Shown here: piece after piece, positions 1 through 35,090 of the stretch
Numbering within the stretch: position 1 is the first letter of the stretch
How the letters are laid out: each line of letters opens with the position of its first letter
Assembly (NCBI GenBank): GCA_963855995.1
Contig: OY979718.1
Location: 37,835,059 to 37,899,058 of the forward strand
Reading direction: 5' to 3'
DNA: 64,000 nt
Source of the DNA: Muricea muricata
Taxonomy: Eukaryota > Cnidaria > Anthozoa > Malacalcyonacea > Plexauridae
Notes under the pieces: generated by a model
What the model saw: only the letters and a program-made list of their open reading frames with translations
Database searches by the model: none
What the model was told of the DNA's origin: nothing
Position numbers and translations under genes: made by a program

Positions 1-378
1 CGTTTATTTTTCCTAATTCGACATTTACTGTAGAAATTAAATGACTTAAATCAGAACGGCTTAAGAAAATGCGGGTATCGTCTGCCAGGAGTAAACACTC
101 TGCCAAAAATATAAGCGTGACTCATCCAATGACCTTACTCTTGTTTGCACAATATCACCAGCATGCGTTGACAGGCCAACATGCCACATCAAACGAAAAT
201 TTTAAACAATCAAATATTTAATAAGTTTTAAAAATGTATAAAGCCAATATATAATATGTAATGGAGTTTCTGTCTGGAAAGACATTCTATGATTTTAAAA
301 TGCATTCTATGCATTTCAAGTTCAATCGTTCAAATCGATCGTTACAAACAAGCTTTTCAAGGTGTCTTCTTCGGTATA
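1..378. other. No gene seen
   Basis: AT-rich sequence left of the last exon copy of the acidic repeat gene. I see no open frame, RNA gene or clear repeat here. Confidence 0.5.
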
Positions 379-950
379 ATTAATGGGCGGTGTTCTTCTT
401 CAGCTTTGACTGCTCCATATCGCAATTTTTACTATTTCTATCTTGACTTTTAAAACAAAAGCAGAACAGAGAACGAAATCGTTGACGAAATCCCTTAAAC
501 TTTGCTTTTCCAGTCTTCTCGTCCTTTTCACGTTTGTCTCTCTTTTGAACTTTGGTCTTTTTCTTCTCTTTCTTGTTCTTTAGCTTGCATTTCTCATTTT
601 CTTGAACATCTTGTGGGTTAGCAACAGGTTGCTCCCAGTCGCAACAACGTTACCTAGAAACTAAATTAAAGAATCAATATCAAGCAGACTCCAAACAAAA
701 ACAACAATAGCCTTGTTTTCATAAATGTTTTTATGTTTCTAGCTCTTATATCTTGTGTTTCTTTTCCCCTTCAAATTTCGTTAAATTCCTAACCCTCACC
801 TTTGCTTGGATGTTGTGGAAATGCAGATCCAGCCTCTTCACATTCGAAAAGAGACCAGAAACTAAAAGCCCGAATGGAAACGGTCTCTGCCCCAGAAGAG
901 CAGACTTCGCCATCGTCCCAATATTTACAATAAGTAGGTTTGTTGGATAA
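379..950 (-). pseudogene. Tandem duplicate of the VPDD gene 3' exon pair
   Basis: Second copy of the last two exons. The first part (about 950-800) aligns with YSEY...FPQHKDKVE as YCKYWDDGEVCSSGAETVSI...FPQHPSK, ending in a donor (CAAAG|gtgagg) of the same phase. The second part (653-379) starts after the same acceptor tttctag and repeats NPQDVQ.NEKCKLK, but a one-base deletion puts the basic tail out of frame when the normal acceptor is used. The alternative acceptor inside the exon (gactgggag) would restore a reading of about 80 residues to the stop at 379-381. It may be a decayed duplicate or an alternative 3' end. Confidence 0.4.
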
Positions 951-990
951 TATTTGTAGTAGATTGTAACTAGGAAAAAACGTCGTTGAA

Positions 991-1148
991 TTATCGACTT
1001 AGACTTTGTTTTTTTAACGTTCTTCCCTTTCCACGTTTGTCTTTCTTTGGAAACTTTCCTTTCTTGCTCTTTAGTTTGCATTTCTCATTTTTTTGAACAT
1101 CTTGTGGGTTGGACAAGAAGCTGCTACAATTCGCAACAACGTCTTCGC
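991..1148 (-). CDS. Lysine-rich terminal exon of the VPDD-repeat protein
   Basis: Begins after tttctag at 1148 and continues the phase of the previous exon (G|EDVVANCSSFLSNPQDVQKN). It then runs into a strongly basic tail (KCKLKSKKGKFPKKDKRGKG) and stops at 991-993. So an acidic repeat body is joined to a basic C-terminus, which could act as a nuclear or nucleic-acid-binding tail; that role is inference. A diverged copy of this exon lies at 379-653. Confidence 0.45.
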
Positions 1149-1336
1149 CTAGAAACCAAATTGACCAGTCAATGTCAGTTTAATTTAATATGTATATTTA
1201 AAATTGCATGCTTACAAGTTAATAGAAAAATAGAACAACTTAGGCTTAGAGACATTTATACTTTATAGATCTATTCTAGCATCGATCGTTTCGAGTTTTT
1301 CTTTGCCTTAAATTTCAGCTAATTTATTTGCCTTAC

Positions 1337-1675
1337 CTTCAACTTTGTCTTTGTGTTGTGGAAATTCTTTCTTTTTAGAACCATTTGCAACACATGTAGA
1401 TGTAATATGGCTTATTTGTTCTGCAGGCTTCACACTGCCGATGTCCACGTATCCAGAGCGAGGCTCTTCACACTTGGACGGAGACCCGGCACTCAACATC
1501 CAACTGTAAAATACCTCTGCCCAAAGAGAGTGGACATCGTCAGTGATCAGATATTCAGAATAAGTAGATCCACTGGGTAGTTGATCAACAACTTTATCAT
1601 CAGGAACCAACGTTGTTGAAACGTTGATAGTAGCAGGTTGATCATCTTTTTCTACCCCAAGACAGCTTGAACATA
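1337..1675 (-). CDS. Acidic VPDD-repeat protein, fourth module exon
   Basis: Carries the fourth module (DDQPATINVSTTLVPDDKVVD) followed by STYSEYLITDDVHSLW and a more basic end (FPQHKDKVE). A strong donor (GAAG|gtaagg) ends the exon at 1337 after one base of a codon. The acceptor at 1148 (tttctag) opens an exon in exactly the phase needed, so the splice 1337 to 1148 is well supported by sequence. The link to the upstream part (1691-2237) is not resolved: stop codons separate the two frames and I cannot find an intron between them. Confidence 0.45.
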
Positions 1676-1690
1676 ATTGAAGGTATCATC

Positions 1691-2237
1691 TTTTTAGGCA
1701 TCTCCATCAGCATTCTTAGCTAGTTCATCTATCGTCGATGCTTTACCTTTGGTTCGATCAACCAGGTTAGAAATATTAAATTTGATTGCAGGTTCATCTG
1801 GAGCCTCTGTCCTTGACTGCTCCTTCTGGACTCGATCAACAGCATTGTCATCAGGAACAAACGTCATACGAACATCAGGAATAACTACAGACTGGCTGAG
1901 TGTCTCCTGCTTCCGAAACATTTACGGTGGATTCATCAAAGTCTGTGGTATGAGCTTCATTCTCACGTGTATCAACGACATTGTCACCAGGAACCAAATT
2001 CGCAGCAATGTCAGCAACACCTTCATACTGGTTGTCTCCTTCGTCCTTCGATACCTTTGTGGTACATTCAGCAACATCTTTAGTACATGCTTCTTCCTCA
2101 ACTTGCTGAACTTGATCGTCTGATATGGTCTCGACTTCGTTGGCAACACTGTCATCGGGGACCAAGGTCGAAGGGACATCGACAGTCACAGGCTGGCCGT
2201 CTTCTGCCTTAGGCACGTTTGCCATGTCGACAGACAT
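1691..2237 (-). CDS. Acidic VPDD-repeat protein, 5' coding part (frameshifted)
   Basis: Unrecognised protein. From the ATG at 2237 it reads MSVDMANVPKAEDGQPVTVD and then repeats a module of roughly 35-50 residues built on xDxQPVTV....LVPDDxVVDxV. Two modules lie in the first frame (LVPDDSVANEVE, LVPGDNVVDTRE). A third (FVPDDNAVDRVQ) is one base out of frame; the slip falls near 1890, so this is either a one-base error or a real frameshift. The reading is acidic and lacks membrane segments or cysteine patterns. A possible splice acceptor (tatgcag) lies just upstream of the ATG, so earlier exons may exist. Continues into the exon at 1337-1675. Function unknown; lineage-specific structural or disordered protein is only a guess. 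Confidence 0.45.
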
Positions 2238-3114
2238 GAATCAAAGTAGCTGCATAACCATTCAAAAGCAAGGTTTTCTAAAGCAAAGTAAGCAAACGTA
2301 ATTTAAGTAATTATATTGCCCTTGTTCTTGAATTGGCATGCGTGCTTGTTCCTACCTCTATTTCGCAAGTGCCAGACGTTAAAATTCTAATTTGTGGTTT
2401 ATAGTATTTCCAAAGTAACACATCCATCGAGGCGAGACCTTAGAATTTTTCCTCTGATTGGCCATCTACTGTAGCCCTGAGTCCCCTGACACATCTGTTG
2501 TCATTCTTCCAATTTAAACATTGTCATCTTCAACTTCCATCATATAACTCGCGACGAAATTGTTTTCTGATTCGGCTTGGCATTTGGATCGGCAAAGCTT
2601 GAAGACCCTTTTCCAGTTGAAATTCAAAGGAAAAGTACCGTAGAATCGGCAAAAATTCGATTAGAACCTTTCAACTCTCTCTGCAGTATAGAATACCAGT
2701 TTGCAATCAATGCATGTTCCCAGTTTGACGTCACATGAGCACACTCGCCCCAGGTTTTTTATGCTCACTGTATATTGAAAAATCGCCAAATTCAAGCCAC
2801 CCAAAGTACATGAAGATCAAATTTTCGACTTATAAAATATATTTCAAATCTTTTTAAAATCACCTAAGCTATTGAAATATGCTAATTCATAACTATGATA
2901 TAGGCACTTTAAACGACAGTTTAGAAATCGCTGAAAATTACATCCCTCACGTATTTGATCAGATATTATAATATAGCATTTGTGAATCCTGAACGCTGAT
3001 TGGTTAAGAGCCGTGTTTGCATAACTCAATGTAAACACTGAAAATTTCCCGCCACTTGTAAACACGGAAATTTCTCGTATTCTTCGGGCTTTTGACATTG
3101 CTATATTATAAAAC
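2238..3114. other. Intergenic, no supported gene
   Basis: No convincing exon or known repeat. The long minus-strand open frame at 2844-3362 runs through the hairpin at 3115-3246 and the antisense of the BEL/Pao RT fragment, so it is not treated as a gene. Confidence 0.4.
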
Positions 3115-3246
3115 AAATATAAAACATTTTTTCCGTGCTGATATACAGTTATATCAACACGAGTGGAATTGGGAAAACGAGAAATTGTATGGAAACACGA
3201 CGCCCAAAGGGCGGATTTATCAACACGGAAAAAATGTTTTATATTT
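3115..3246. repeat. Foldback hairpin with 23-bp perfect arms
   Basis: The arms at 3115-3137 and 3224-3246 are perfect inverted copies (AAATATAAAACATTTTTTCC... with its reverse complement). The interior holds a second inverted pair around tgatataca/tatatcaac and a cgcccaaagggcg palindrome. Same general style as the other hairpins in this window. Confidence 0.75.
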
Positions 3247-3260
3247 CTTAAAAAAATTTT

Positions 3261-3522
3261 AGATGGAACGCTATCGGTCTTACAGGCGATATAGAAAAGA
3301 CTTTCTTGCAAGTTGGAATCAACCCCGAAGATAGATATGTTACGCTTTTGTGGTGTGAACATTCATTCAGTTTGAATCCTGAGCCAGTTGTATACCGTTT
3401 TAATCGTCTTGTTTTTGGATTAAACTTTTTCCATCGATTCTAGGAGCAACGATCGAGCACCACCTTCGTTTGTTTGAACAAAGCGAGTCTGAAATAGCAA
3501 AACTGTTGAAAAATTCGTTATA
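3261..3522 (+). pseudogene. BEL/Pao retrotransposon reverse transcriptase fragment
   Basis: Translates as a BEL/Pao-type RT core: GLTGDIEKTFLQVGINPEDR, LLWCE, YRFNRLVFGLN, then after a small frameshift and stop at about 3441, LGATIEHHLRLFEQS. The D of GDIEK is the first RT catalytic aspartate; the palm DD motif is absent because the reading ends at about 3522, where it passes in frame into a LINE endonuclease. Nothing of gag, protease or integrase is adjacent. A relic. Confidence 0.7.
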
Positions 3523-3919
3523 CGTACAGTGTAAATGCTCGAAAGGTATTTTGATTGCGTCTGTCTACCGCCCGTCTGACTCATCCAAGCATCTAAATAG
3601 AGACTTTAATGAGCTCTTTGATAGCATGTTAACAAAAGCTATGAGTGAGTCAAAGGAAACCGTACTTCTGGGGGACATGAATGCAAATTTTCTTGACAAT
3701 AAAAACGTTAGAGATCTTAAGTCGATATTCAATCTGCATGGCCTTAAACAAATGATTTGGCAACCCACGAGAATCGCAGAAAACATTGAATCGTTAAATG
3801 ATGTCATTTTAACAAGCAAACCTGAAAATTTAGTGCAATCTGAAGTTATTCCTACAAGTATTGGTGATCATGAAATGATAGGTTGTGCACGGAAGTTAAA
3901 CTCAAATCACTCAGTATAA
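3470..3919 (+). pseudogene. LINE endonuclease (EEP) C-terminal fragment
   Basis: Open frame of 149 codons whose first ~18 codons belong to BEL/Pao and the rest to a LINE endonuclease. Motifs seen: YRPSDSSKHL, LLGDMNANFLDN (metal-binding D and N) and IGDHEMIG (the SDH-type catalytic pair as GDH). The N-terminal half of the endonuclease is missing. Confidence 0.7.
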
Positions 3920-3998
3920 AGCAAGGTAGCTACACCTGTTGCCGTGATTATAAATGCTACAACATTAAATTGTTGAAAAGCGATTTAAGGAAAGTAAA

Positions 3999-4350
3999 TG
4001 GACCGATTGCATTATGAAGAAAATTTTGAAAAAAGTTGAAATAGGAAAATTTATTACGACAGCATTGAAGAGCATCCCAAAAATAGTAAAATTGAAAAGT
4101 TTGGTTGCGAAACGTTGTAAAATGTGGAAAATGTAAGCCGGTTAAGTTTGCAAATTTTGGTATTTTTGTATTACGCACGGAAAATTGATACCAACATCGA
4201 GAAAATGCAGGGCTATATTTTCCTCATTTTACCACATTTTGCGACCAAACTTTTCAATTTTACTAATTTTAGGATGCTCTTCAATGCTGTGATTATGAAT
4301 TTTCCCACTTTAACTTTTTTCAAAATTCTGTCCATAATGCAATCGGTCCA
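3999..4350. repeat. Inverted-repeat insertion inside the LINE
   Basis: Arms of about 135 bp (3999-4134 and 4214-4350) with an 80-bp spacer, for example TTGAAGAGCATCC on the left against GGATGCTCTTCAA on the right. The outermost 17 bp (ACCGATTGCATTATG) also fit the LINE reading on the left, so the exact borders and target duplication are unclear. Confidence 0.65.
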
Positions 4351-5515
4351 ATGGATGCCGTTGTACAATGAATAAAAAGTTAATGACGCTTGGTTTCAGC
4401 TAAAGTCTACTTTAAGAGATTTATATAATCGTGATGCTCCAATCATCAAGAAAAATTAATGTGTAGGGAAAGCGAGCACCATGGTTGAACGATGATTTCA
4501 AGACCATTTTGAATGAAAGAGACAAGTTATTGCAAAAATCGAGGCGAACCAAAAGTAACTCAGATTTTTTGGCCTACAAGCGAAAAGGGTGACGAAGTCT
4601 GTATTGAAATTAAGAGAGCAAAATCGTCCTACTGTTGACTTGCACGTCGGCCATGTTGGTGGTGAATCACAAAAGAATATTTTATCATTTCTATTGTGGG
4701 CACCAGCGAACGTGGGCGAGAAGCATTGTGTGGTGTGTCCCGAGAGATTGGTTGCAAGTCAAGAATTATAAGAATTTGCTAAATGTAAACTCTCAAAATC
4801 CCAGCAAATTTTAGAAAGTGCTAAAGTCAATCTACCCATGTAAGAATCGTAAGAAGCAAAATTCACAATCCTTTGAAGTCAATTAAACGTAGTAAAGCAA
4901 CAGACCTCGACGATTTACGTCCAGGACTATTGAAAGATTCTGCTGAATTGATAGCTACTCCCTTGACACATTTTATTAACTTCTCACTGACAACAAATAT
5001 TTTCCCAACTGATTAGAATTGGAAAGACGCGAAGATTACACCACAAGATTATACACAAGCCTCGAACATATTTAGACCTATTGATACTGCCGGTCCTGTC
5101 TAAAATAATTGAAAAAATTTAAAAAATTCCCAAAAATGTCCCAGTTCCTGTTTGAATTACGTCGTGGTCAGCTGGCAGCAACGTTATTGCTAGATGATAT
5201 ACGTAGGGAAGTAGGTATTTGGGGCAGTATTCATCGATCTAAGTAAGGCTTTTGACACAATCAGCTACGCAATGCTATTAGAAAAACTTTCTAGATATGG
5301 AATAAATGATGGTGAGCTTGAATGGTTCAAGGATTACCTTTTTTCGTAAAGCAAGAGTGAGTTGTAATAACTGCTTACCTGATGAATATAAAATGTATTC
5401 TGGTGTCTTGCAGGGATCTATTTTGGGTCCATTATTTTTTCTGGTTTTCTTCAGTGATATAACTGAAGTTGTAAAGCATTCAAAAGTCATTAAATACGCT
5501 GATGATACGGTTCTA

Positions 5516-6316
5516 CAGGGTGTATAAAAAAAACGGAGCCCATCTTTTGTGTCTAATTATTTCTAAATTACTGAAGCTTATAGTACAATTTTGGTCTTGT
5601 TTTAAACCACGTTCTTTTCTCTTTCGAACAAGCCGTAATTCGTATTTTTACTCCCAGTAACGTATGTGCTATGACAAATTTAGTAAAAGCTATCGATTTG
5701 AGATGCCCTCCAATTATGCAAATTCACTATGTCTTTCATGGTCGCCAGTTAAATTTTTAATTTTTTCGCTTATTACATAAATGGTATTTCTGTTAAACTT
5801 AATAAAACTAATTATAAAGCTTTACAGAAGATAACGGACCGTTTACTTTAACTAAAACCTTAGATTTATGCCAAAATAATGATCGAAATTAGTTTTGTTT
5901 ATCCGCGCGTGCACAATGTTGTCGAAATTGCATAATGTCAATATTCATGTCGATACAAGCTTGAACTATCCGTTCGTAGTGCACGTTAACGGTCCGTTAT
6001 CTTCTGTAAAGCTTTATAACAAGTTTTATTAAGTTTAATAGAAATACCATTTATGTAATAAGCGGAAAAGGTAAAAATTTAACTGGCGACCATGAAAGAC
6101 ATAGTGAATTTGCATAATTGGAGGGTATCTCAAGTCGATAGCTTTTACTAAATTTGTCATAGCACATACGTTACTGGAAGTAAAAATACGAATTACGGCT
6201 TGTTCGAAAGAGAAAAGAACGTGGTTTAAAACAAGTCCAAAATTGTGCTATAAGCTTCAGTAATTTAGAAATAATTTGACACAAAAGATGGGCTCCGTTT
6301 TTTTTTATACACCCTG
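5516..6316. mobile_element. TA-target foldback MITE (mariner/Tc1-like ends)
   Basis: 801 bp with inverted arms of about 330 bp (5516-5845 and 5988-6316) starting CAGGGTGTATAAAA and ending TTTTATACACCCTG. The flanks are TA at 5514-5515 and 6317-6318. Removing the element and one TA restores the LINE reading YADDTVL-YVADKQ, which fixes both borders. No transposase inside. The CAGGGTG ends and the TA duplication point to Tc1/mariner mobilisation; that attribution is inference. Confidence 0.85.
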
Positions 6317-6482
6317 TATATGTGGCAGATAAGCAGACTCGATCAATAAGAGCTAAACTGGATGAGGATATAGAGTTGACTGCTAGATGGCTGAAAGAAA
6401 ATAAATTAGTAATTAACCTAAAGAAAGGTAAAACGGAATCGCTCTTATTTGGAACATCTAAATGAAGAAATATGCTAAGTGT

Positions 6483-6686
6483 CAGTGGCGGATCCAGGGT
6501 AAGTCAAAATAAATTATAGCAAATCAATTTTAAATTCAAAATAACTTTATAACAATGTCATAGGTTATGAATTTCAAAAGAATAAAATCTAACCAATGAA
6601 GTTGCTTTGAAGGTATTTTAAAATGTAAATATACCCTAGAATGAGCTGTGATAATTTATTTTGACTTACGCTAGATCCACCACTTT
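6483..6686. mobile_element. Short hAT-like MITE
   Basis: About 200 bp with imperfect ends CAGTGGCGGATCCAG..GTAAGTCAAAATAAATT and the reverse complement of ..AATTTATTTTGACTTACGCTAGATCCACCACT. It splits the LINE thumb from its C-terminal region. I could not find a clean 8-bp duplication. Confidence 0.6.
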
Positions 6687-7150
6687 GAAAGCGAGCCACT
6701 TGTGGTCTCTTTTCCTTTCCTCGCAAGAACTGCAATCACTTGTACATGTGAATATAAATATCTCGGCGTTCATGTGGATGGATCACTGGGTCTAAGTTCT
6801 CAATTTGAAAAATGTTTCAAGAAAGCATCAGGACGGCTGAAGCTTTTGCTTAATATAAGAGACCATCTTGATTTGCTTGCGGCGAAAGCCATATATCGTG
6901 CGATGATTATGCCCGTATTTACATACTGTGGCATACTACAATTAAATCTTAGTCGAACACAGCTAACTAGACTTTCTTTATTCCAAGACCGTGCTCTATC
7001 AGTCGTTTATAGAGAGGAAAAAAGGAAGTGAATATATTACATCCATTGTAAATGCCAGTAAGTTAAGAGCTTGCAAGTCGATGCGCAAATGCATTGATAA
7101 TGACGTATGTAATCTTTTCAAGTCCCATTCAGTTCAACGTCATGCATGTA

Positions 7151-7547
7151 TAAATGTTCGTATTATTATTAATACATTGTTTTGTGTTTTCTTCATTGAT
7201 TTTATATTAAATATTAGTAGAATCATACTAGCATACTAATGCAAATGCTGTAATTTGATTGGATACTCTACTCGCTATCTATTCCTCGATAGATAGCGAG
7301 TAGCAAAACAACAATTTTCCTGGCGTATTTTTTCAATTCAAATACAATATGTAGTATTATTTTTAACAAAATGGCTTATGAGTCAATTATTTATCTCAGA
7401 TTCTACTAAAACAAATAGCTTACTCGCTCTAAATTTCTATGTGTTGATAGTTGATTTGGGCTTCGCCTCATCAACTGTCACCGCATAGAAATCTCGAGCT
7501 CGTAATCTAATTGTTAATTAGAAACGAGTTAACGCACTGAAATTCAC
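7151..7547. repeat. Two hairpins between the LINE and the duplication
   Basis: A perfect 14-bp stem with 6-nt loop at about 7268-7301 (TACTCGCTATCTAT / ATAGATAGCGAGTA) and a larger hairpin at about 7420-7503 (TTTCTATG..GTTGA..GGGCTTCGCC..TCAAC..CATAGAAA). No gene. Confidence 0.6.
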
Positions 7548-7904
7548 TATTCTCGACTTTGTAGACAAGAAGTTACACAGGAATGTTTCTAAATATTTTT
7601 TTAAATTACATTTAAACATGTACAGACTAAATCTAGATTTACATAGTGTAAATTCGAAATAACTTGTAAATTATATTTCTTATAAGCTATTTACAGTAAT
7701 TTGCCATCAATATTTTAGTACGTTGAAAGTCAAGAAACACGCTTTTTTTCAGTGAAATTCTGGTTTTATTACAAATTATTGCCAATATCTCACAAATAAT
7801 TTACCAAGTTATTTCGAATTTTCACACTATAGGTACCTTTAAACTGCGGGACGGCAATGGGACTACAACATCACTAATAGAATAAATGACATGAATAATT
7901 AGTC

Positions 7905-8165
7905 TAGAATAAATACTAATTGTTAAAGCATGGCCTATGGATACCTTGGTTTTTGCGAGTTTTACGCAAGGGGTGTCAGAAACGTTACCACAGGGATAAT
8001 AGGCTTGTGGCAGTCAAGCGTTCATAGCGACATTGCTTTTTGGTCCTTCGATGTCGGCTCCTCCTATCACTGCGAAGCAGAATTCGCCAAGCGTCGGATT
8101 TGTTCACCCGCCAATAGAGAACGTGAGCTGGGTTTAGATCGTTGTGAGACAGGTTAGTACTTCCC
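7905..8165 (+). pseudogene. 28S rRNA pseudogene fragment (peptidyl-transferase region)
   Basis: Reads as the 3' part of eukaryotic large-subunit rRNA: AAAGCATGGCCTAT, GGTGTCAGAAACGTTACCAC, AGGGATAATAGGCTTGTGGC, TCAAGCGTTCATAGCGAC, TTCGATGTCGGCTCCTCCTA, GAAGCAGAATTCGCCAAGCG, GAACGTGAGCTGGGTTTAGA, TCGTTGTGAGACAGGTTAGT. Scattered substitutions (for example GGGATAATAGG for GGGATAACTGG) show it is not a working gene. Only about 260 bp are present. It lies just 3' of the NXPE last exon and is repeated at 45897-46140, so it predates the duplication. Open frames here are artefacts. Confidence 0.9.
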
Positions 8166-8270
8166 AGAGTTGGAGAATCGTTGTAGAATCGAATAACGCT
8201 CTTGTTATTACAAAGCCAAAGCATAGATTTTTACAGTGAAAAAATTCTTTCTTCCATAGTATGTAACTAT

Positions 8271-8276
8271 TTTATT
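8271..8276 (-). promoter_or_regulatory. Candidate polyadenylation signal of NXPE gene A
   Basis: AATAAA on the minus strand about 95 nt beyond the stop codon at 8372-8374. The matching place in copy 2 reads AATAAG. Confidence 0.4.
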
Positions 8277-8371
8277 CTTTATCTGCAAATAGACTGTAAA
8301 TGACATTTACAGGCTAAATGCACACTGACATAATAGTAATAATCATATTCTTTACCTTGCTAATGTACGAT

Positions 8372-33554
<25,183 letters not shown>

Positions 33555-34005
33555 TTTCAGACCAATATAAAACGCGGGTTGGTGTAGGCTTGTTCCTATA
33601 ACTCTCGTTCTTGTTCTTGGTCTTTAGAAACTTTACTAAAAAGCAATGAAAAGGCAATGCGTCGATAATGAAATAAAGTATATATTTAATGGCAAAACGT
33701 TCCTATTTAAAAATTCTTAGCTATGACAGAAACAAACAACAACAGCGACACAAATTAAAATTAAACCATCTTGTACGTTTTCTTACCACTGCAGTCTGTT
33801 TCAATCAAAAAAAAAATATTCAGGTGGAAGACAAATTTCGAAAACATGTGCGCATTTTTATACTTAAGGAGGAAATGTGGGCGAGTGGGATCTGTTTTAA
33901 TTAGTTTATTATTAATTAAGACATTTCTAAAATAAAACACGCTAAAAAATCATTCCTTTTCAACTACAGAAAACCCTGGATTAAAAATAATAACAGCAAT
34001 TTAAT
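33555..34005. other. Upstream of NXPE exon 1, no gene seen
   Basis: Would hold the promoter or 5' UTR exon of gene A. TTTTATATTGG lies 10-20 nt before the ATG on the minus strand, too close for a TATA box of this ATG. No clear promoter identified. Confidence 0.4.
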
Positions 34006-34221
34006 TTGTTTGATGTTATTATGGGTAGCTATAACGGAGCAGGAATTTGCGAACTAATAGGTGTTTTGATCTTAAATCACCTAGAAAAACGTTTGGCAAA
34101 AAAATGTCGGATTGTAATATGGAACGATTGTAAACTTGCTTCGACTGCAGAAAATGTACAGCAAGAATCGCACAGCAATAATTTAAACAACGTTTGTATA
34201 TCTCTTGTTGCCACTGAATGA
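34006..34221 (+). pseudogene. Probable retroelement polymerase fragment
   Basis: 71 codons beginning near FDVIMGSYNGAGICELIGVL and ILNHLEKRL. The opening resembles a block common in invertebrate retroelement proteins (DVTMGS.DGAE.CELVG), but the catalytic motif that should follow is not recognisable. Confidence 0.35.
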
Positions 34222-34739
34222 AGTTATTCCTAATTTAGAGGGGCTAAAATATATTACTGTAAAAGAGAAAGCTGCCCGAATGAATACTAAACTTGTGTGG
34301 CGTAAAAGCGAATTAAGAAAGATATCGTCAAAATGATTTACGAACTAACTAGAAAACCTAATAAGGATGACAAAAATCACCAAAGACACAACACAACGCT
34401 TACGGCTGGCTTCTGCTAATGGATTTAAAAGCGTCATCAAAAGTGCCTCATCTGATTATTTAAATTTTGAAATTCCTGACAGCACAACGCCCGCGGTTGC
34501 CCTTGATGATTCAGCAGTTGAAAGCAATACCATAAACGAGGTTTATGCTGGTTTTCATTAAAGTATGTAAACAAGGACGAAAAATCCACATTGAACCGTC
34601 AATTAATGTGTTAAAAAGGAAAAGCCAAATGCTATTTATAGAAGGTCTGTAAAACCATGAAAAATGCGTTCGGAAGGTGGTTAGCATCAACTGATTTCAC
34701 ATTCTTAAAGCCCTTCCTTCCTGTTCTGAAAAGCTCGAC

Positions 34740-35090
34740 GCGTTCCAATCGTTATTATATTATGCAAGAGATCTCATTTTCTCCAAACGAAAAAGTAGGC
34801 AACATCCAAACGATAAGTCCTGGATAACCTCAGAACTCAGATCTTTAATCCAGCAAAGGCAGCAAGCTACAGATAAAGACCCAACAACATTTAGGCAATT
34901 GAGAAATAAAGTTAATAGACTGAATAATCATTTTCAAAGCTCGTTTTTCCAAAAAAGTGAAGAACTGTGAGGACGCAAGCTCGTGGTGGAAATCTCTAAA
35001 ACAGTTCTCTGGTTCTTCCTCGACTAAAAAAAACCTGTACTATGCGCGCTTGAAGCAGTTAAAAAAGCAGTGTCATGTTTCACGCACATG
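34740..35090 (+). pseudogene. LINE linker fragment
   Basis: Reads YARDLIFSKRKSRQHPNDKS, WITSELRSLIQQRQQATDKD and FRQLRNKVNRLN, the basic segment between endonuclease and RT of CR1/L2-like LINEs. Broken by frameshifts. Confidence 0.6.

Larger units (their letters stand above)
3523..7150 (+). mobile_element. CR1/L2-like LINE, 5'-truncated, with nested insertions
   Basis: Non-LTR retrotransposon in this order: C-terminal part of an APE-type endonuclease (ASVYRPSDSSKHL, LLGDMNANFLDN, GDHEMIGC, 3550-3915), a linker (WLNDDFKTILNERDKLL, about 4480), RT fingers/palm (ATDLDDLRPGLLKDSAE; FIDLSKAFDTISY, 5230; VLQGSILGPLFF; YADDTVL, 5500), thumb (WLKENKLVINLKKGKTES, 6390) and a C-terminal region (YKYLGVHVDGSLGLS, 6760-7060). 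Stops and frameshifts break every part, so it is dead. Three foreign insertions interrupt it (about 3999-4350, 5516-6316, 6483-6686). The start fuses in frame to BEL/Pao sequence, as expected if a 5'-truncated copy landed in an older BEL element. Confidence 0.8.

Noticed and set aside
2844..3362. 172-codon minus-strand open frame
   Set aside because: It runs through a hairpin repeat and the antisense of a BEL/Pao RT fragment; no splice signal or known domain.
4589..4771. Separate small gene in the LINE linker
   Set aside because: It fills the place of the LINE linker and shows weak inverted ends (GACTTGCA / TGCAAGTC); probably decayed LINE or another small insertion.
7930..8224. Open frames over the rRNA-like region (both strands)
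   Set aside because: The DNA matches 28S rRNA; protein readings there are accidental.
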